Assembly (NCBI RefSeq): GCF_019145355.1
Contig: NZ_JAHSTY010000001.1
Span: 1,736,001 to 1,800,000 of the forward strand
Origin: Pseudomonas azadiae
GTDB lineage: Bacteria > Pseudomonadota > Gammaproteobacteria > Pseudomonadales > Pseudomonadaceae
Reading direction: 5' to 3'
DNA: 64,000 nt
Under the pieces are notes generated by a model that saw nothing but the letters and a program-made list of their open reading frames with translations, made no database searches and was not told the DNA's origin. The translations under genes were made by a program, and so were the position numbers. The stretch's first letter is position 1, and every line of letters starts with the position of its first letter. Below, in pieces: positions 18,232 to 27,884 of this stretch.

Positions 18232-20094
18232 TTAATCCTCAAGTTCATTCAGGTTGCGTCCCGCCAGGGCGGCTTTTACCGACTGGTCCATACGACGGGC
18301 GGCAAAGGCATCGGTCACTTGCGACAGACGCTTGGTCTGCTGCTCGATGGCATAGCCATCGGTGCCTTTCATCAATTCGGCCAGTTCCTGCATCTGCAGG
18401 TCGATGACCATGCGCTCCTCGGCATCCAGCAGACGCTCACCGTCAGCCTCAAGGGCGCCCTGCACCGCTTCGAGCAGGCGCTGGGCATCCACTTGCTGCT
18501 CACGCAGCACGCGGGCGACCTTGTCGTCGCCGGCATACTGGAACGAGTCCTTGAGCATCTTGGCGATTTCGCCGTCGGTGAGACCGTAGGACGGCTTGAC
18601 CTGGATGCTGGCTTCGACGCCGGAGGCCAGTTCGCGCGCAGCGACGCTGAGTAGGCCATCGGCGTCGACCTGGAAGGTCACGCGGATCTTCGCCGCACCG
18701 GCCACCATCGCCGGGATACCGCGCAGTTCGAAGCGCGCCAGGGAGCGGCAGTCGCTGATCAGCTCGCGCTCGCCTTGCAGCACATGAATCATCATGGCCG
18801 TCTGGCCGTCTTTGTAGGTGGTGAAGTCCTGGGCGCGAGCAACGGGGATGGTGGTGTTGCGCGGAATCACCTTCTCCATCAGGCCTCCCATGGTTTCCAG
18901 CCCCAGGGACAGCGGAATCACATCCAGCAGCAGCAGTTCGCCGCCATCGCGCTTGTTGCCGGCCAGGGTATCGGCCTGGATGGCAGCACCAATGGCGACG
19001 ACCTGGTCCGGGTCGATTTCGGTCAACGGCTGGCGGCCAAAGGCTTCGGCGACGGCCTCACGCACGCGAGGAACGCGGGTGGAACCGCCGACCATGACCA
19101 CGGCACCAACGTCTTCCAGCTCGATGCCGGAATCGCGCACGGCGCGGCGGCAGGCCTTGAGGCTGCGGGCGACCATGGGTTCGATCAACGCATCGAAGGC
19201 TTCGCGCGTCAATTGGGCCGACCAGCTACCGTAGGAAACTTCTACAGTAGCGACGTCCGTCAGCGCTTCCTTGGCGGCGCAGGCGGTTTGCAGCAGGTTG
19301 CGCTGCGCGCCCGGATCAAGGTCGGCGGACAAGCCGGCGCTGCTGATGATCCAGCTCGCGATGGCATGGTCAAAGTCGTCACCGCCCAGGGCGCTGTCGC
19401 CACCGGTGGCCAGCACTTCAAAGACACCGCCGGTCAGACGCAGGATCGAAATGTCAAAGGTGCCGCCGCCCAAGTCATAAATGGCAACCAGGCCTTCGGC
19501 ATGCTGGTCCAGACCGTAAGCCACCGCAGCCGCGGTAGGTTCGTTGAGCAGACGCAGCACGTTCAGGCCGGCGAGTTTCGCCGCGTCCTTGGTGGCTTGG
19601 CGCTGTGCATCATCGAAATAGGCCGGGACGGTGATCACCGCACCGACCAGCTCGCCACCCAAGGTGGTTTCCGCACGCTGGCGCAGCACCTTGAGGATAT
19701 CGGCGGACACTTCCACCGGGCTTTTCGGGCCCTGGACGGTGTCGATGAACGGCATATGGGATTCGCCGCCGACAAAGCGGTATGGCAACTGGTCGCCCAA
19801 TTGCTTGACGTCGGACAAACCACGACCCATCAAGCGCTTGACCGACAGCACGGTGTTCAAGGGATCGGTCGATGCCGTCAACTTGGCCGACTCACCGACT
19901 TCGGTGCGATCCGCGTGATAGCGCACGGCGGACGGCAGGATCACCTGGCCGTCGGCGTCGGGCAACGGCTCGGAGAGGCCGCTGCGCACGGCAGCAACCA
20001 GGGAATTGGTGGTGCCCAGGTCAATCCCCACCGCCAGGCGACGCTGGTGCGGTTGAGGGCTTTGGCCGGGTTCGGCGATTTGCAGTAGAGCCAT
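18232..20094 (-). CDS. hscA: Fe-S cluster chaperone HscA (Hsp70 type)
   Basis: A 620-residue Hsp70 homologue that, with HscB, releases clusters from IscU. The ATPase domain shows [30 protein letters not shown] and [17 protein letters not shown]; the substrate-binding domain includes [13 protein letters not shown]. The length is that of HscA rather than DnaK (no long C-terminal lid tail). In the isc operon, between hscB and fdx. Confidence 0.98.
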   Translation of the reverse strand: MALLQIAEPGQSPQPHQRRLAVGIDLGTTNSLVAAVRSGLSEPLPDADGQVILPSAVRYHADRTEVGESAKLTASTDPLNTVLSVKRLMGRGLSDVKQLGDQLPYRFVGGESHMPFIDTVQGPKSPVEVSADILKVLRQRAETTLGGELVGAVITVPAYFDDAQRQATKDAAKLAGLNVLRLLNEPTAAAVAYGLDQHAEGLVAIYDLGGGTFDISILRLTGGVFEVLATGGDSALGGDDFDHAIASWIISSAGLSADLDPGAQRNLLQTACAAKEALTDVATVEVSYGSWSAQLTREAFDALIEPMVARSLKACRRAVRDSGIELEDVGAVVMVGGSTRVPRVREAVAEAFGRQPLTEIDPDQVVAIGAAIQADTLAGNKRDGGELLLLDVIPLSLGLETMGGLMEKVIPRNTTIPVARAQDFTTYKDGQTAMMIHVLQGERELISDCRSLARFELRGIPAMVAGAAKIRVTFQVDADGLLSVAARELASGVEASIQVKPSYGLTDGEIAKMLKDSFQYAGDDKVARVLREQQVDAQRLLEAVQGALEADGERLLDAEERMVIDLQMQELAELMKGTDGYAIEQQTKRLSQVTDAFAARRMDQSVKAALAGRNLNELED

Positions 20095-20147
20095 GGTAAT
20101 CAGGTCTTATCTGTCTATCAGGCGTGCATCACGGGCAGCACACTGGG

Positions 20148-20669
20148 TTAATCGTCGAGGCGCTCTTCTAGCTGGCGCACTTCGTAGGTGAGCTTGTCGA
20201 GAAACTGCATGCGCCGCATCAGGCGTTCGGCCTGTTCGCGCTGCGCTGCGTCATCCCAACAGGCTGCGAAGCTTTCGTTGAGTTCTTCCTGGGCCGCTTT
20301 CAGACGACGCTTGAAGACTGCGACGCCGGCCACATCGGCCTGGTCCTGCAAGTCTTCGAGTTCTTCGCGCCACTGCATCTGCTGCATCAGGAAGTCCGGG
20401 TCATGCACGGTGACTTCCATCGGCAACTCACCGCCCTTCATCGCCAGCAAATAACGCGCGCGTTTCGGGGGGCTTTTGAGCGTCTGATAGGCTTCGTTGA
20501 GGCTGGCCGATTGCTCCAGCGCCAGGCGTTGCTCACGCTCGGAAGCGTCGGCAAAGCGGTCCGGATGCACGCCACGCGCCAATTCTCGATAGCGCGTGGC
20601 AAGCTGCTCGAGGTCCAGGCGAAAGCTCGGCTGCAGCTCGAATAAAGCGAAATGACAAGGAGTACCCAC
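20148..20669 (-). CDS. hscB: Fe-S co-chaperone HscB (J-domain)
   Basis: A 173-residue J-domain protein that delivers IscU to HscA. The HPD motif is in [13 protein letters not shown], and the C-terminal three-helix IscU-binding part is complete. The best start is a GTG at 20669 ([14 protein letters not shown]), matching the family length and beginning; a further 13 codons upstream are open but not family-like. The 5' end lies 8 bases from the iscA stop. Confidence 0.95.
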   Translation of the reverse strand: MGTPCHFALFELQPSFRLDLEQLATRYRELARGVHPDRFADASEREQRLALEQSASLNEAYQTLKSPPKRARYLLAMKGGELPMEVTVHDPDFLMQQMQWREELEDLQDQADVAGVAVFKRRLKAAQEELNESFAACWDDAAQREQAERLMRRMQFLDKLTYEVRQLEERLDD

Positions 20670-20677
20670 GAGAAGCC

Positions 20678-21001
20678 TCAGATGTTGAAGCTTTCGCCGC
20701 AGCCACATTCACCGCGTACGTTGGGGTTGTTGAACTTGAAGCCTTCGTTCAACCCTTCCTTGACGAAATCGAGCTCGGTGCCGTCCAGGTAGGTCAGGCT
20801 TTTCGGGTCGATGATCACTTTTTCGCCGTGACTTTCGAACACCTGGTCTTCCGCCACCACCTCGTCGACAAACTCCAGCACGTAGGCAAGGCCGGAACAG
20901 CCCGTGGTGCGAACACCCAGACGAATCCCCTCACCTTTACCGCGCCCATTCAGGGAGCGGCGAATGTGCTGCGCTGCCGCTTCTGTCATGCTGATAGCCA
21001 T
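20678..21001 (-). CDS. iscA: Fe-S assembly A-type carrier IscA
   Basis: A 107-residue A-type carrier with its three cysteines in [10 protein letters not shown] and the C-terminal GECGCGESF. It receives and passes on Fe-S clusters, especially to 4Fe-4S enzymes. The ATG at 21001 ([13 protein letters not shown]) gives the exact family length; an upstream ATG adds eight unusual residues. Confidence 0.97.
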   Translation of the reverse strand: MAISMTEAAAQHIRRSLNGRGKGEGIRLGVRTTGCSGLAYVLEFVDEVVAEDQVFESHGEKVIIDPKSLTYLDGTELDFVKEGLNEGFKFNNPNVRGECGCGESFNI

Positions 21002-21029
21002 CGTTGACTCCTTACTCGTCGCCAAATAC

Positions 21030-21416
21030 TTAGATCAAGCCTTTCTTCTGCTTGTAGTCGCGAACGGCCGCCTTGATGGCGTCTTCCGCGAGTACCGAGC
21101 AGTGAATTTTCACTGGCGGCAAGGCCAGTTCTTCGGCCAGCTGGGTGTTGCTGATGGTGACAGCCTCATCCAGGGTCTTGCCTTTCATCCATTCGGTCGC
21201 CAGGGAGCTGGAGGCGATGGCCGAACCGCAGCCGTAGGTCTTGAACTTGGCGTCTTCGATAACGCCAGCGTCGTTGACCTTGATCTGCAGGCGCATCACA
21301 TCGCCGCACGCCGGAGCGCCGACCATGCCGGTGCCGACATCAGGATCTTCCGCGTTCATCTTGCCGACGTTGCGCGGGTTTTCGTAGTGGTCGATGACCT
21401 TTTCGCTGTAAGCCAT
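21030..21416 (-). CDS. iscU: Fe-S cluster scaffold IscU
   Basis: A 128-residue scaffold on which IscS-derived sulfur and iron form the cluster. The three conserved cysteines are in [14 protein letters not shown] and [11 protein letters not shown], and the HscA-binding LPPVK motif is present ([10 protein letters not shown]). In the isc operon between iscS and iscA. Confidence 0.98.
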   Translation of the reverse strand: MAYSEKVIDHYENPRNVGKMNAEDPDVGTGMVGAPACGDVMRLQIKVNDAGVIEDAKFKTYGCGSAIASSSLATEWMKGKTLDEAVTISNTQLAEELALPPVKIHCSVLAEDAIKAAVRDYKQKKGLI

Positions 21417-21515
21417 GGTATTGAATCCTCACTCATCAGGGCCGCTCTGGAACCCTGTAGAAACGCCTGCGTTTTCCGCCACGTTGCTACAGAGCTGGGG
21501 TGGCGGCTTCTATAG

Positions 21516-22730
21516 TTAGTGTGCCGCCCACTCGATCTTGGAAATGTCGACACCGTCTTTGTACATGTCCCACAGGGGCGACAGGACACGCAGCTTGTTG
21601 ACGGCTTCGCAGACTTTCTGCGCGGCGTAGTCGACTTGTTCTTCGGTGGTGAAGCGGCCGAACGTAAAGCGGATCGAGCTGTGCGCCAGTTCGTCGTTGC
21701 GGCCCAGGGCGCGCAATACGTACGAAGGCTCAAGGGAGGCCGAGGTGCAGGCCGAACCGGACGAAACCGCCAGGTCCTTGAGCGCCATGATCAGCGACTC
21801 GCCTTCGACGTAGTTGAAGCTCAAATTCAGGTTGTGCGGTACGCGGGCAGTCATGCTGCCGTTGATGTACAGCTCTTCAAGGTTTTCGACCTGCTTGTAG
21901 AAGCGGTCGCTCAGGGCCTTGATGCGCACGTTTTCGGCAGCCATGTCTTCCTTGGCTACACGGAAGGCTTCGCCCATGCCGACGATCTGGTGGGTCGCCA
22001 GGGTGCCCGAGCGCATGCCGCGCTCGTGACCGCCGCCGTGCATGGTGGCTTCGATACGTACGCGCGGTTTGCGGCTTACGTACAGAGCGCCAATGCCTTT
22101 CGGACCGTAGGTCTTGTGGGCGGAGAACGACATCAGGTCGACTTTCAGCTTGGACAGGTCGATCTCGACCTTGCCGGTGGACTGAGCGGCGTCGACGTGC
22201 AGCAGAATGCCCTTGGAGCGGGTCAATTCGCCAATCGCTTCGATGTCGTTGATGGTGCCGATTTCGTTGTTCACGTGGATCACGGAAACCAGGATGGTGT
22301 CTTCACGCAGCGCGGCTTCGATCATGGCCGGGGTGACGATACCGTCGGTGGTCGGCTCAAGGTAGGTGACCTCAAAACCTTCACGCTCCAGTTGGCGCAT
22401 GGTGTCGAGGACAGCCTTGTGCTCAATCTTGGTGGTGATCAGGTGCTTGCCTTTGGTCGCGTAGAAGTGCGCCGCGCCCTTGATCGCCAGGTTGTCGGAC
22501 TCGGTGGCACCGGAGGTCCAGACAATTTCGCGTGGGTCGGCGTTGACCAGGTCGGCGACCTGGCGACGCGCGTTCTCGACCGCTTCCTCGGCTTTCCAGC
22601 CGAATACGTGAGAGCGGGAGGCCGGGTTGCCGAAGTTTCCGTCAACCAGCAGGCATTCGCTCATCTTTTGCGCGACACGCGGATCAACCGGGGTGGTCGC
22701 AGAGTAATCAAGGTAAATCGGCAATTTCAT
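21516..22730 (-). CDS. iscS: Cysteine desulfurase IscS
   Basis: A 404-residue PLP enzyme that takes sulfur from cysteine for Fe-S clusters and thiolated tRNA. The PLP lysine is in [12 protein letters not shown], and the persulfide cysteine in [14 protein letters not shown]. The length is that of group I desulfurases. It starts 50 bases from iscR, and a 99-base gap separates it from iscU. Confidence 0.98.
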   Translation of the reverse strand: MKLPIYLDYSATTPVDPRVAQKMSECLLVDGNFGNPASRSHVFGWKAEEAVENARRQVADLVNADPREIVWTSGATESDNLAIKGAAHFYATKGKHLITTKIEHKAVLDTMRQLEREGFEVTYLEPTTDGIVTPAMIEAALREDTILVSVIHVNNEIGTINDIEAIGELTRSKGILLHVDAAQSTGKVEIDLSKLKVDLMSFSAHKTYGPKGIGALYVSRKPRVRIEATMHGGGHERGMRSGTLATHQIVGMGEAFRVAKEDMAAENVRIKALSDRFYKQVENLEELYINGSMTARVPHNLNLSFNYVEGESLIMALKDLAVSSGSACTSASLEPSYVLRALGRNDELAHSSIRFTFGRFTTEEQVDYAAQKVCEAVNKLRVLSPLWDMYKDGVDISKIEWAAH

Positions 22731-22780
22731 GGACTTTCTCCTAAATCAGGCTGGCTGGCGTGCCGTTAGCTCTTCGGCTG

Positions 22781-23272
22781 TCACTCGACGGCGGACGCTT
22801 CGATCTTGTCCAGACGCGGCGCCTTGGTGTTGCAACGGCGCTGGTCCTGACGCTGGGCTACTTCTTGCACCTCACGGCGAGTCACAAGATCAGCCAAGCT
22901 GATACCACTCAAAAACTCATGGATCTGCAGGCTCAGGTCACACCACAGGTGGTGTGTCAGGCAGGTGTCGCCGGCGTGGCAGTCACCCAGGCCCTGGCAT
23001 TTGGTGGCATCGACGGATTCGTTGACCGCGTCGATCACCTGGGCTACCTGGATGCCCTGCATGTCGCGGGACAATTGATAGCCACCCCCTGGGCCTCTCA
23101 CACTGGAAACCAGGTTGCTGCGGCGCAATTTGGCGAACAGCTGCTCGAGGTAGGACAGGGAAATGCCTTGGCGCTCGGAGATATCGGCCAGGGACACCGG
23201 CCCAGTTTGCGCGTGCAAAGCCAGGTCAAGCATGGCGGTCACCGCGTATCGGCCTTTTGTAGTCAGTCTCAT
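22781..23272 (-). CDS. iscR: Fe-S regulator IscR (Rrf2 family)
   Basis: A 163-residue Rrf2-family regulator that represses the isc operon when carrying a 2Fe-2S cluster. The winged helix includes [20 protein letters not shown]. The three cluster cysteines are in [13 protein letters not shown]. The ATG at 23272 gives the usual [11 protein letters not shown] start. First gene of iscRSUA-hscBA-fdx-iscX; two IscR-like sites overlap its promoter. Confidence 0.97.
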   Translation of the reverse strand: MRLTTKGRYAVTAMLDLALHAQTGPVSLADISERQGISLSYLEQLFAKLRRSNLVSSVRGPGGGYQLSRDMQGIQVAQVIDAVNESVDATKCQGLGDCHAGDTCLTHHLWCDLSLQIHEFLSGISLADLVTRREVQEVAQRQDQRRCNTKAPRLDKIEASAVE

Positions 23273-23305
23273 GGACAAGTACCAAGGTGTTTCAGAATGG
23301 GAGCA

Positions 23306-23334
23306 AGTATGCTATTCCCGAGTATTTAAGTCAA
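23306..23334 (-). promoter_or_regulatory. Promoter of the isc operon
   Basis: Read leftward, the -35 is TTGACT (23329-23334), the spacer 17 bases and the -10 CATACT (23306-23311). The -35 lies inside the stronger IscR site. Confidence 0.75.
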
Positions 23335-23338
23335 CTAT
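23314..23338 (-). promoter_or_regulatory. IscR type 1 binding site
   Basis: Read leftward, the 25-base stretch begins ATAGTTGACTTAAATACTC. It fits the E. coli type 1 consensus (ATASYYGACTRWWWYAGTCRRSTAT) at 22 of 25 positions by my count. It covers the -35 region, as expected for autorepression by holo-IscR. Confidence 0.75.
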
Positions 23339-23362
23339 AAGACCTAGTACTTTAGTCAGGAT
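23338..23362 (-). promoter_or_regulatory. Second, weaker IscR-like site
   Basis: Read leftward, the site contains CCTGACTAAAGTACTAGG, adjoining the stronger site. It keeps the YYGACT half but is poorer in the other half. Confidence 0.45.
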
Positions 23363-23460
23363 TACCCGTAAAAAGGGCGCGCGAATCATAGCAGGGTGGG
23401 GTGGGGACGAACAGCGGGAACCGGACCACGCGAAAATTGCGAGACCCATGAAGGCCAAAA

Positions 23461-23549
23461 TGTGGGAGCGGGCTTGCTCGCGAATGCGGTGTGTCAGCTA
23501 AATATTCATTCACTGACGCACCGCATTCGCGAGCAAGCCCGCTCCCACA
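23461..23549. repeat. REPIN (two REP units in a long hairpin)
   Basis: TGTGGGAGCGGGCTTGCTCG at 23461-23480 and its exact inverse at 23530-23549 flank GCGAATGCGGTGTGTCAG...CTGACGCACCGCATTCGC, also nearly self-complementary. The whole can fold into one stem of about 38 bp. Confidence 0.9.
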
Positions 23550-23574
23550 GGGGTTTTGTGGCGGCTGCGAGAAC

Positions 23575-24357
23575 TTAGCTGGCCTTAGTGGACGTTTCGT
23601 CCTTGATCTCGGCGAAGTCTTCTTCGCGCAGCTCAGGCAGCTCCTTCGCACAGTAAGGACTGCCCAGATCCTTCAGCGCGCCGCACATGCCGTCCAGCTT
23701 GCCGTCCACCGCCTGCAGGTGGTCGAGCAACTGGCCAATGGCGCGTGCGACCGGGTCGGGCATGTCTTCGCTGACGCCATAGGCATCGAAACCGATTTTC
23801 TCGGCCATGGCCTTGCGCTTGGCTTCCTGCTCGTCGCCGACTTCCGGCTTGACGATAATCCGGCCTGGAATCCCCACCACCGTCGCACCCGGCGGTACAG
23901 CCTTGGTCACTACGGCATTAGAGCCGACCTTGGCCCCGGCGCCGACCGTGAACGGGCCGAGCACCTTGGCGCCCGCCCCCACCACCACGCCGTCGCCCAG
24001 GGTTGGGTGACGCTTGCCCTTGTTCCAACTGGTGCCGCCCAGGGTCACGCCCTGATATAACGTCACGTCATCGCCAATCTCAGCGGTTTCGCCGATGACG
24101 ATGCCCATGCCATGGTCAATGAAGAAACGACGCCCCACCTTGGCACCCGGGTGAATCTCGATCCCGGTCAACCAGCGGCCGAAGTTCGACACCACGCGCG
24201 CCAACCACTTCCAGCCCATGCCCCACAACGCTCCGGATAACCGGTGAATCCAGATCGCATGCATGCCCGGGTAGCAGGTCAGCACTTCAAAGGCGTTGCG
24301 TGCCGCCGGGTCACGGTGGAAAACACTTTGGATATCTTCTCGCAAACGCTCGAACAT
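23575..24357 (-). CDS. cysE: Serine O-acetyltransferase
   Basis: A 260-residue enzyme making O-acetylserine, the first step of cysteine synthesis. It has an N-terminal helical domain and a left-handed beta-helix of hexapeptide repeats ([40 protein letters not shown]). The C-terminal extension, of about 80 residues, is longer than usual. It follows trmJ by 2 bases and may be cotranscribed with it. Its nearness to the isc operon (cysteine is the sulfur donor) is the standard pseudomonad arrangement. Confidence 0.96.
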   Translation of the reverse strand: MFERLREDIQSVFHRDPAARNAFEVLTCYPGMHAIWIHRLSGALWGMGWKWLARVVSNFGRWLTGIEIHPGAKVGRRFFIDHGMGIVIGETAEIGDDVTLYQGVTLGGTSWNKGKRHPTLGDGVVVGAGAKVLGPFTVGAGAKVGSNAVVTKAVPPGATVVGIPGRIIVKPEVGDEQEAKRKAMAEKIGFDAYGVSEDMPDPVARAIGQLLDHLQAVDGKLDGMCGALKDLGSPYCAKELPELREEDFAEIKDETSTKAS

Positions 24358-24359
24358 TT

Positions 24360-25130
24360 TTAATCCTTCCGCTTAAGCAGCTCGCCACGGGCCGCTTTCT
24401 GGGTTTCCGTGAGGATGCCACGCAATATATTCATTTCTGCCCGGCTGACCGAGCTGCGTCCGTACAACCGGCGCAGGCGCGCCATCAAGTGCCGTGGTTT
24501 TTCAGGATCGAGAAATTCGATGGCCACCAGGGTTTGCTCCAGGTGCTCATAGAACCGCTCCAGTTCGTCCATCGTGGCCAACTCGCCACTTTTGGTCGAC
24601 GCAACTTCATCCTTCTCCCTCTTGCTCGGCTGGCCTTCGGCGGCCAGCCAGGCCATGCGCACTTCGTAGGTCAGCACCTGCACCGCGGCGCCGAGGTTCA
24701 GCGAACTGAACTCAGGGTCTGATGGGATGTGCACGTGGTAATGACATCGCTGCAGCTCGTCGTTGGTCAGGCCGGAATCCTCACGACCGAACACCAGGGC
24801 GATTTCAGCGCCACCGGCGGCCTCTTCCACCACCTTGCTGCCGCACTCGCGTGGGTCCAGCAATGGCCAGGGAATGCGACGATCACGGGCGCTGGTGCCC
24901 AGCACCAGGTTGCAGCCGACCAAGGCGTCTTCCAAGGTGGCGACGACCTGGGCTTTTTCCAGGAGGTCATTGGCGCCGGATGCGCGGGCATCGGCCTCGT
25001 GGTGCGGGAACACGCGCGGCTCGACCAGCACCAGGCGCGTCAGCCCCATGTTTTTCATGGCACGCGCCACCCCGCCGATGTTGCCGGGGTGGCTGGTATT
25101 GACCAGGACGACACGAATGTTTTGCAGCAA
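24360..25130 (-). CDS. trmJ: tRNA (cytidine/uridine-2'-O-)-methyltransferase TrmJ
   Basis: A 256-residue SPOUT methyltransferase that 2'-O-methylates position 32 of several tRNAs. Family motifs [32 protein letters not shown] and [20 protein letters not shown] are clear. No ATG fits the N-terminus; the frame opens with TTG at 25130 ([11 protein letters not shown]) and I see no good Shine-Dalgarno, so the exact start is uncertain. It is divergent from suhB, with which it shares a 145-base upstream region. Confidence 0.93.
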   Translation of the reverse strand: MLQNIRVVLVNTSHPGNIGGVARAMKNMGLTRLVLVEPRVFPHHEADARASGANDLLEKAQVVATLEDALVGCNLVLGTSARDRRIPWPLLDPRECGSKVVEEAAGGAEIALVFGREDSGLTNDELQRCHYHVHIPSDPEFSSLNLGAAVQVLTYEVRMAWLAAEGQPSKREKDEVASTKSGELATMDELERFYEHLEQTLVAIEFLDPEKPRHLMARLRRLYGRSSVSRAEMNILRGILTETQKAARGELLKRKD

Positions 25131-25275
25131 GGGAGGCGCTCTCGGACACGGGAAAGGGGAGCAAATCTTACAGAACAGCCCAAGGTTATGCCATGAAAGC
25201 TAACGTCATCCTTCACCTGAAGAAAGTTTCTGCTAAACTGCTCGGCTTTCTTTAACAACCTTAGGTGACCTATCC

Positions 25276-26091
25276 ATGCAGCCCATGCTGAATATCGCGC
25301 TGCGCGCCGCCCGCAGCGCCAGTGAATTGATCTTCCGCTCCATCGAGCGCCTGGATACCATCAAGGTCGACGAAAAAGACGCCAAGGATTATGTGTCCGA
25401 GGTGGATCGCGCCGCCGAACAGAAAATCATCGACGCCCTGCGCAAGGCCTACCCGACCCACGGCATCCTTGGCGAAGAAACCGGCCTGCACAAAGGCAGC
25501 GGCGAAGGCGAAGACTACCTGTGGATCATCGACCCACTGGACGGCACCACCAACTTCCTGCGCGGCATCCCGCACTTTGCCGTGAGCATCGCGTGCAAAT
25601 ACCGCGGCCGCCTGGAACACGCCGTCGTGCTGGACCCGGTCCGCCAGGAAGAATTCACCGCCAGCCGTGGCCGTGGCGCACAGCTCAATGGCCGTCGCCT
25701 GCGCGTCAGCGGTCGCACCAGCCTGGACGGCGCCCTGCTCGGCACCGGCTTCCCGTTCCGTGACGACCAGATGGACAACCTGGAAAACTACCTGGGCATG
25801 TTCCGCGCCCTGGTTGGCCAGACCGCCGGCATCCGTCGCGCCGGCGCTGCGAGCCTGGACCTGGCTTATGTGGCCGCCGGTCGTTTTGATGCGTTCTGGG
25901 AGTCGGGCCTGTCCGAGTGGGACATGGCTGCAGGCGCGCTGCTGATTCAGGAAGCGGGCGGTTTGGTCAGCGACTTTACCGGCGGTCATGACTTCCTTGA
26001 GAAAGGCCATGTGGTTGCCGGCAACACCAAATGCTTCAAGGCAGTATTGACGGCGATCCAGCCGCACTTGCCGGCTTCGCTGAAGCGCTAA
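25276..26091 (+). CDS. suhB: Inositol-1-monophosphatase / NusA-associated SuhB
   Basis: A 271-residue Mg-dependent phosphatase of the FIG superfamily. The metal-site motifs WIIDPLDGTTNFLRGIP and LSEWDMAAGALLIQEAGG are intact. In gammaproteobacteria SuhB also joins the rRNA antitermination complex. It is divergent from trmJ and ends at its own terminator, as in other pseudomonads. Confidence 0.96.
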   Translation: MQPMLNIALRAARSASELIFRSIERLDTIKVDEKDAKDYVSEVDRAAEQKIIDALRKAYPTHGILGEETGLHKGSGEGEDYLWIIDPLDGTTNFLRGIPHFAVSIACKYRGRLEHAVVLDPVRQEEFTASRGRGAQLNGRRLRVSGRTSLDGALLGTGFPFRDDQMDNLENYLGMFRALVGQTAGIRRAGAASLDLAYVAAGRFDAFWESGLSEWDMAAGALLIQEAGGLVSDFTGGHDFLEKGHVVAGNTKCFKAVLTAIQPHLPASLKR

Positions 26092-26103
26092 GCGGGCGGG
26101 CAC

Positions 26104-26134
26104 AAAAAAGCACCCCTAGGGGGTGCTTTTTTTA
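26104..26134 (+). terminator. Rho-independent terminator of suhB
   Basis: AGCACCCC-TA-GGGGGTGCT (about 26109-26127) followed by TTTTTTT; the A-run before it would also allow leftward use. Confidence 0.9.
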
Positions 26135-26183
26135 TGCCTGAAATTTGGGGAAAACCAATTCCAACTGACCTGAACACAATCCA

Positions 26184-26270
26184 ATGTGGGAGCTGGCCTG
26201 CGATAGCGGTCTGCCAGCTAACATATTGGTTGCTGACCCACCGCTATCGCAGGCAAGCCAGCTCCCACAT
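26184..26270. repeat. REPIN
   Basis: ATGTGGGAGCTGGCCTGCGA at 26184-26203 and its inverse TCGCAGGCAAGCCAGCTCCC at 26247-26266 flank TAGCGGT...CTGCCAGC / GCTGACCCACCGCTA. Same layout as the REPIN at 23.46 kb, but with the CTGGC variant of the core. Confidence 0.9.
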
Positions 26271-26294
26271 TTTGAAACTATGCCAGGTCAGGAA

Positions 26295-26837
26295 TTACTG
26301 CTGATTCTGACCGAGGATCAGGCGACCCTCTTTGTCCACTGGAATCTGACCGCCTGGATCACGCTCCATACGCACCGAACCTTCCTTGCCATCCAGGTTG
26401 TAGCGCACGTCGTAGCCAACAACCTTGTCGCTGATGTCATTCACGGTGTTACAGCGAGTCTGGGTAGTGGTGTAGGTATCACGGTTCTGCATACCTTCCT
26501 GAACCTTGTTACCCGCATAACCGCCGCCGACCGCACCGGCTACCGTCGCCAGCTTCTTGCCGTTACCGCCACCAATCTGGTTACCGAGCAGGCCGCCGGC
26601 CAGGGCGCCTACGACGGTACCAGCGATTTGATGCTGATCCTGCACCGGACGCTGCCGGGTCACGGTGACGTCCTTGCAGACCTCACGCGGGGTTTTGATC
26701 TGGGTTTTTACCGGCTGCACCGCCAGCACTTGCGCATACTCAGGGCCGCTTTTTACCAGGCTGTAGGTGGCAACAGCACCCCCGGCAGTCACACCGACAG
26801 CACCCAATACCGCACCAACCAGCAACGACTTGTTCAC
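26295..26837 (-). CDS. Glycine-zipper 2TM-domain protein
   Basis: A 180-residue envelope protein with an N-terminal hydrophobic segment (SLLVGAVLGAVGVTAGGAVA) and a central glycine-zipper region (AGTVVGALAGGLLGNQIGGG, later AGAVGGGYAGNKVQEG), as in outer-membrane-associated SlyB/Rick_17kDa-type proteins. There is no clear lipobox. A GTG at 26837 is preferred because GGAGG stands 6 bases before it; it gives MNKSLLVGAVLG. An ATG six or seven codons upstream lacks such a site. Two cysteines (VCKDV, TRCNT) may form a disulfide. Exact role unknown. Confidence 0.85.
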   Translation of the reverse strand: MNKSLLVGAVLGAVGVTAGGAVATYSLVKSGPEYAQVLAVQPVKTQIKTPREVCKDVTVTRQRPVQDQHQIAGTVVGALAGGLLGNQIGGGNGKKLATVAGAVGGGYAGNKVQEGMQNRDTYTTTQTRCNTVNDISDKVVGYDVRYNLDGKEGSVRMERDPGGQIPVDKEGRLILGQNQQ

Positions 26838-26899
26838 GTTGAACCTCCTGACCATCACAAGCGGACCGAAAGATCCGCGCTATACCCAGCCTTGGAGCC

Positions 26900-26931
26900 A
26901 AAAAAAAGGCACGAGTTCAATCTCGTGCCTT
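26900..26931 (-). terminator. Terminator of the yajC-secDF operon
   Basis: AAGGCACGAG at 26906-26915 pairs with CTCGTGCCTT at 26922-26931. Leftward it ends in an 8-base T-run, so it serves secF. Confidence 0.9.
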
Positions 26932-26960
26932 CTTTGTAACAGCCAATCAACGCCTGCCCA

Positions 26961-27875
26961 TCAAGGACGGTCGTCGACCTCCTTGTCGGTCGCAGCGGGA
27001 GGGATCAAATCTTCGCTGCTGAGGTTCAACCAGATCAGCACCACGTTGGCGATGTAGATTGACGAGTAGGTACCCGCCAGCACGCCAATGAACAGCGCGA
27101 GGGAGAAGCCCCACAAGTTGTCGCCACCGAAGATCATCAGTGCCGCGATCGCCAGCAAGGTGGAGATCGACGTCGCCATGGTCCGCAACAGGGTCTGGGT
27201 GGTGGAGATGTTGATGTTCTCGATCAACGTCGCCTTGCGCAGTACGCGGAAGTTCTCGCGAACCCGGTCGAATACCACGATGGTGTCGTTGAGCGAGTAA
27301 CCAATGATCGCCAGCACGGCCGCCAGAACGGTCAGGTCGAAGGTGATCTGGAAGTACGCCAGGATACCCACGGTCACGATCACGTCATGGATCAGCGACA
27401 CAATGGCGCCAACCCCGAACTTCCACTGAAAGCGGAACGCCAGGTAGATCATGATGCCGACCAGCGCCATCAGCATGCCGAGGCCGCCCTGGTCGCGCAG
27501 CTCTTCACCGACTTGCGGGCCGACGAACTCGACGCGCTTGACCGACGCCGGGTTGTCGCCGCCGACCTTCTGCAAGGCCTCGGCCACCTGGTGACCCAGT
27601 TGCGGGTCTTCGCCAGGCATACGCACCAGCAGGTCGGTGGTCGCGCCGAAGTTCTGCACCACGGCTTCGTGGTAGCCGGCCTTGACCAGTTCGTTGCGCA
27701 CCAGGGTAACGTCGGCCGGCTTCTCGTAGGTCAGCTCGATGAGCGTACCGCCGGTGAAGTCCAGACCGTAGTTCAGGCCTTTATGGAACCAGCTGAACAA
27801 CGCCAGAACGGTAAGGAGCACAGTGGCGCCGAACGCAATGTTGCGAACGCCCATGAAGTTGATTGTACGTAACAT
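26961..27875 (-). CDS. secF: Protein translocase subunit SecF
   Basis: A 304-residue inner-membrane protein with six membrane segments, a periplasmic loop after the first, and the signature FTGGTLIELTYE. SecDF uses the proton gradient to pull exported proteins through SecYEG. It follows secD by 9 bases and is the last gene of tgt-yajC-secD-secF before a strong terminator. Confidence 0.97.
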   Translation of the reverse strand: MLRTINFMGVRNIAFGATVLLTVLALFSWFHKGLNYGLDFTGGTLIELTYEKPADVTLVRNELVKAGYHEAVVQNFGATTDLLVRMPGEDPQLGHQVAEALQKVGGDNPASVKRVEFVGPQVGEELRDQGGLGMLMALVGIMIYLAFRFQWKFGVGAIVSLIHDVIVTVGILAYFQITFDLTVLAAVLAIIGYSLNDTIVVFDRVRENFRVLRKATLIENINISTTQTLLRTMATSISTLLAIAALMIFGGDNLWGFSLALFIGVLAGTYSSIYIANVVLIWLNLSSEDLIPPAATDKEVDDRP

Positions 27876-27884
27876 GGCAGCCCC

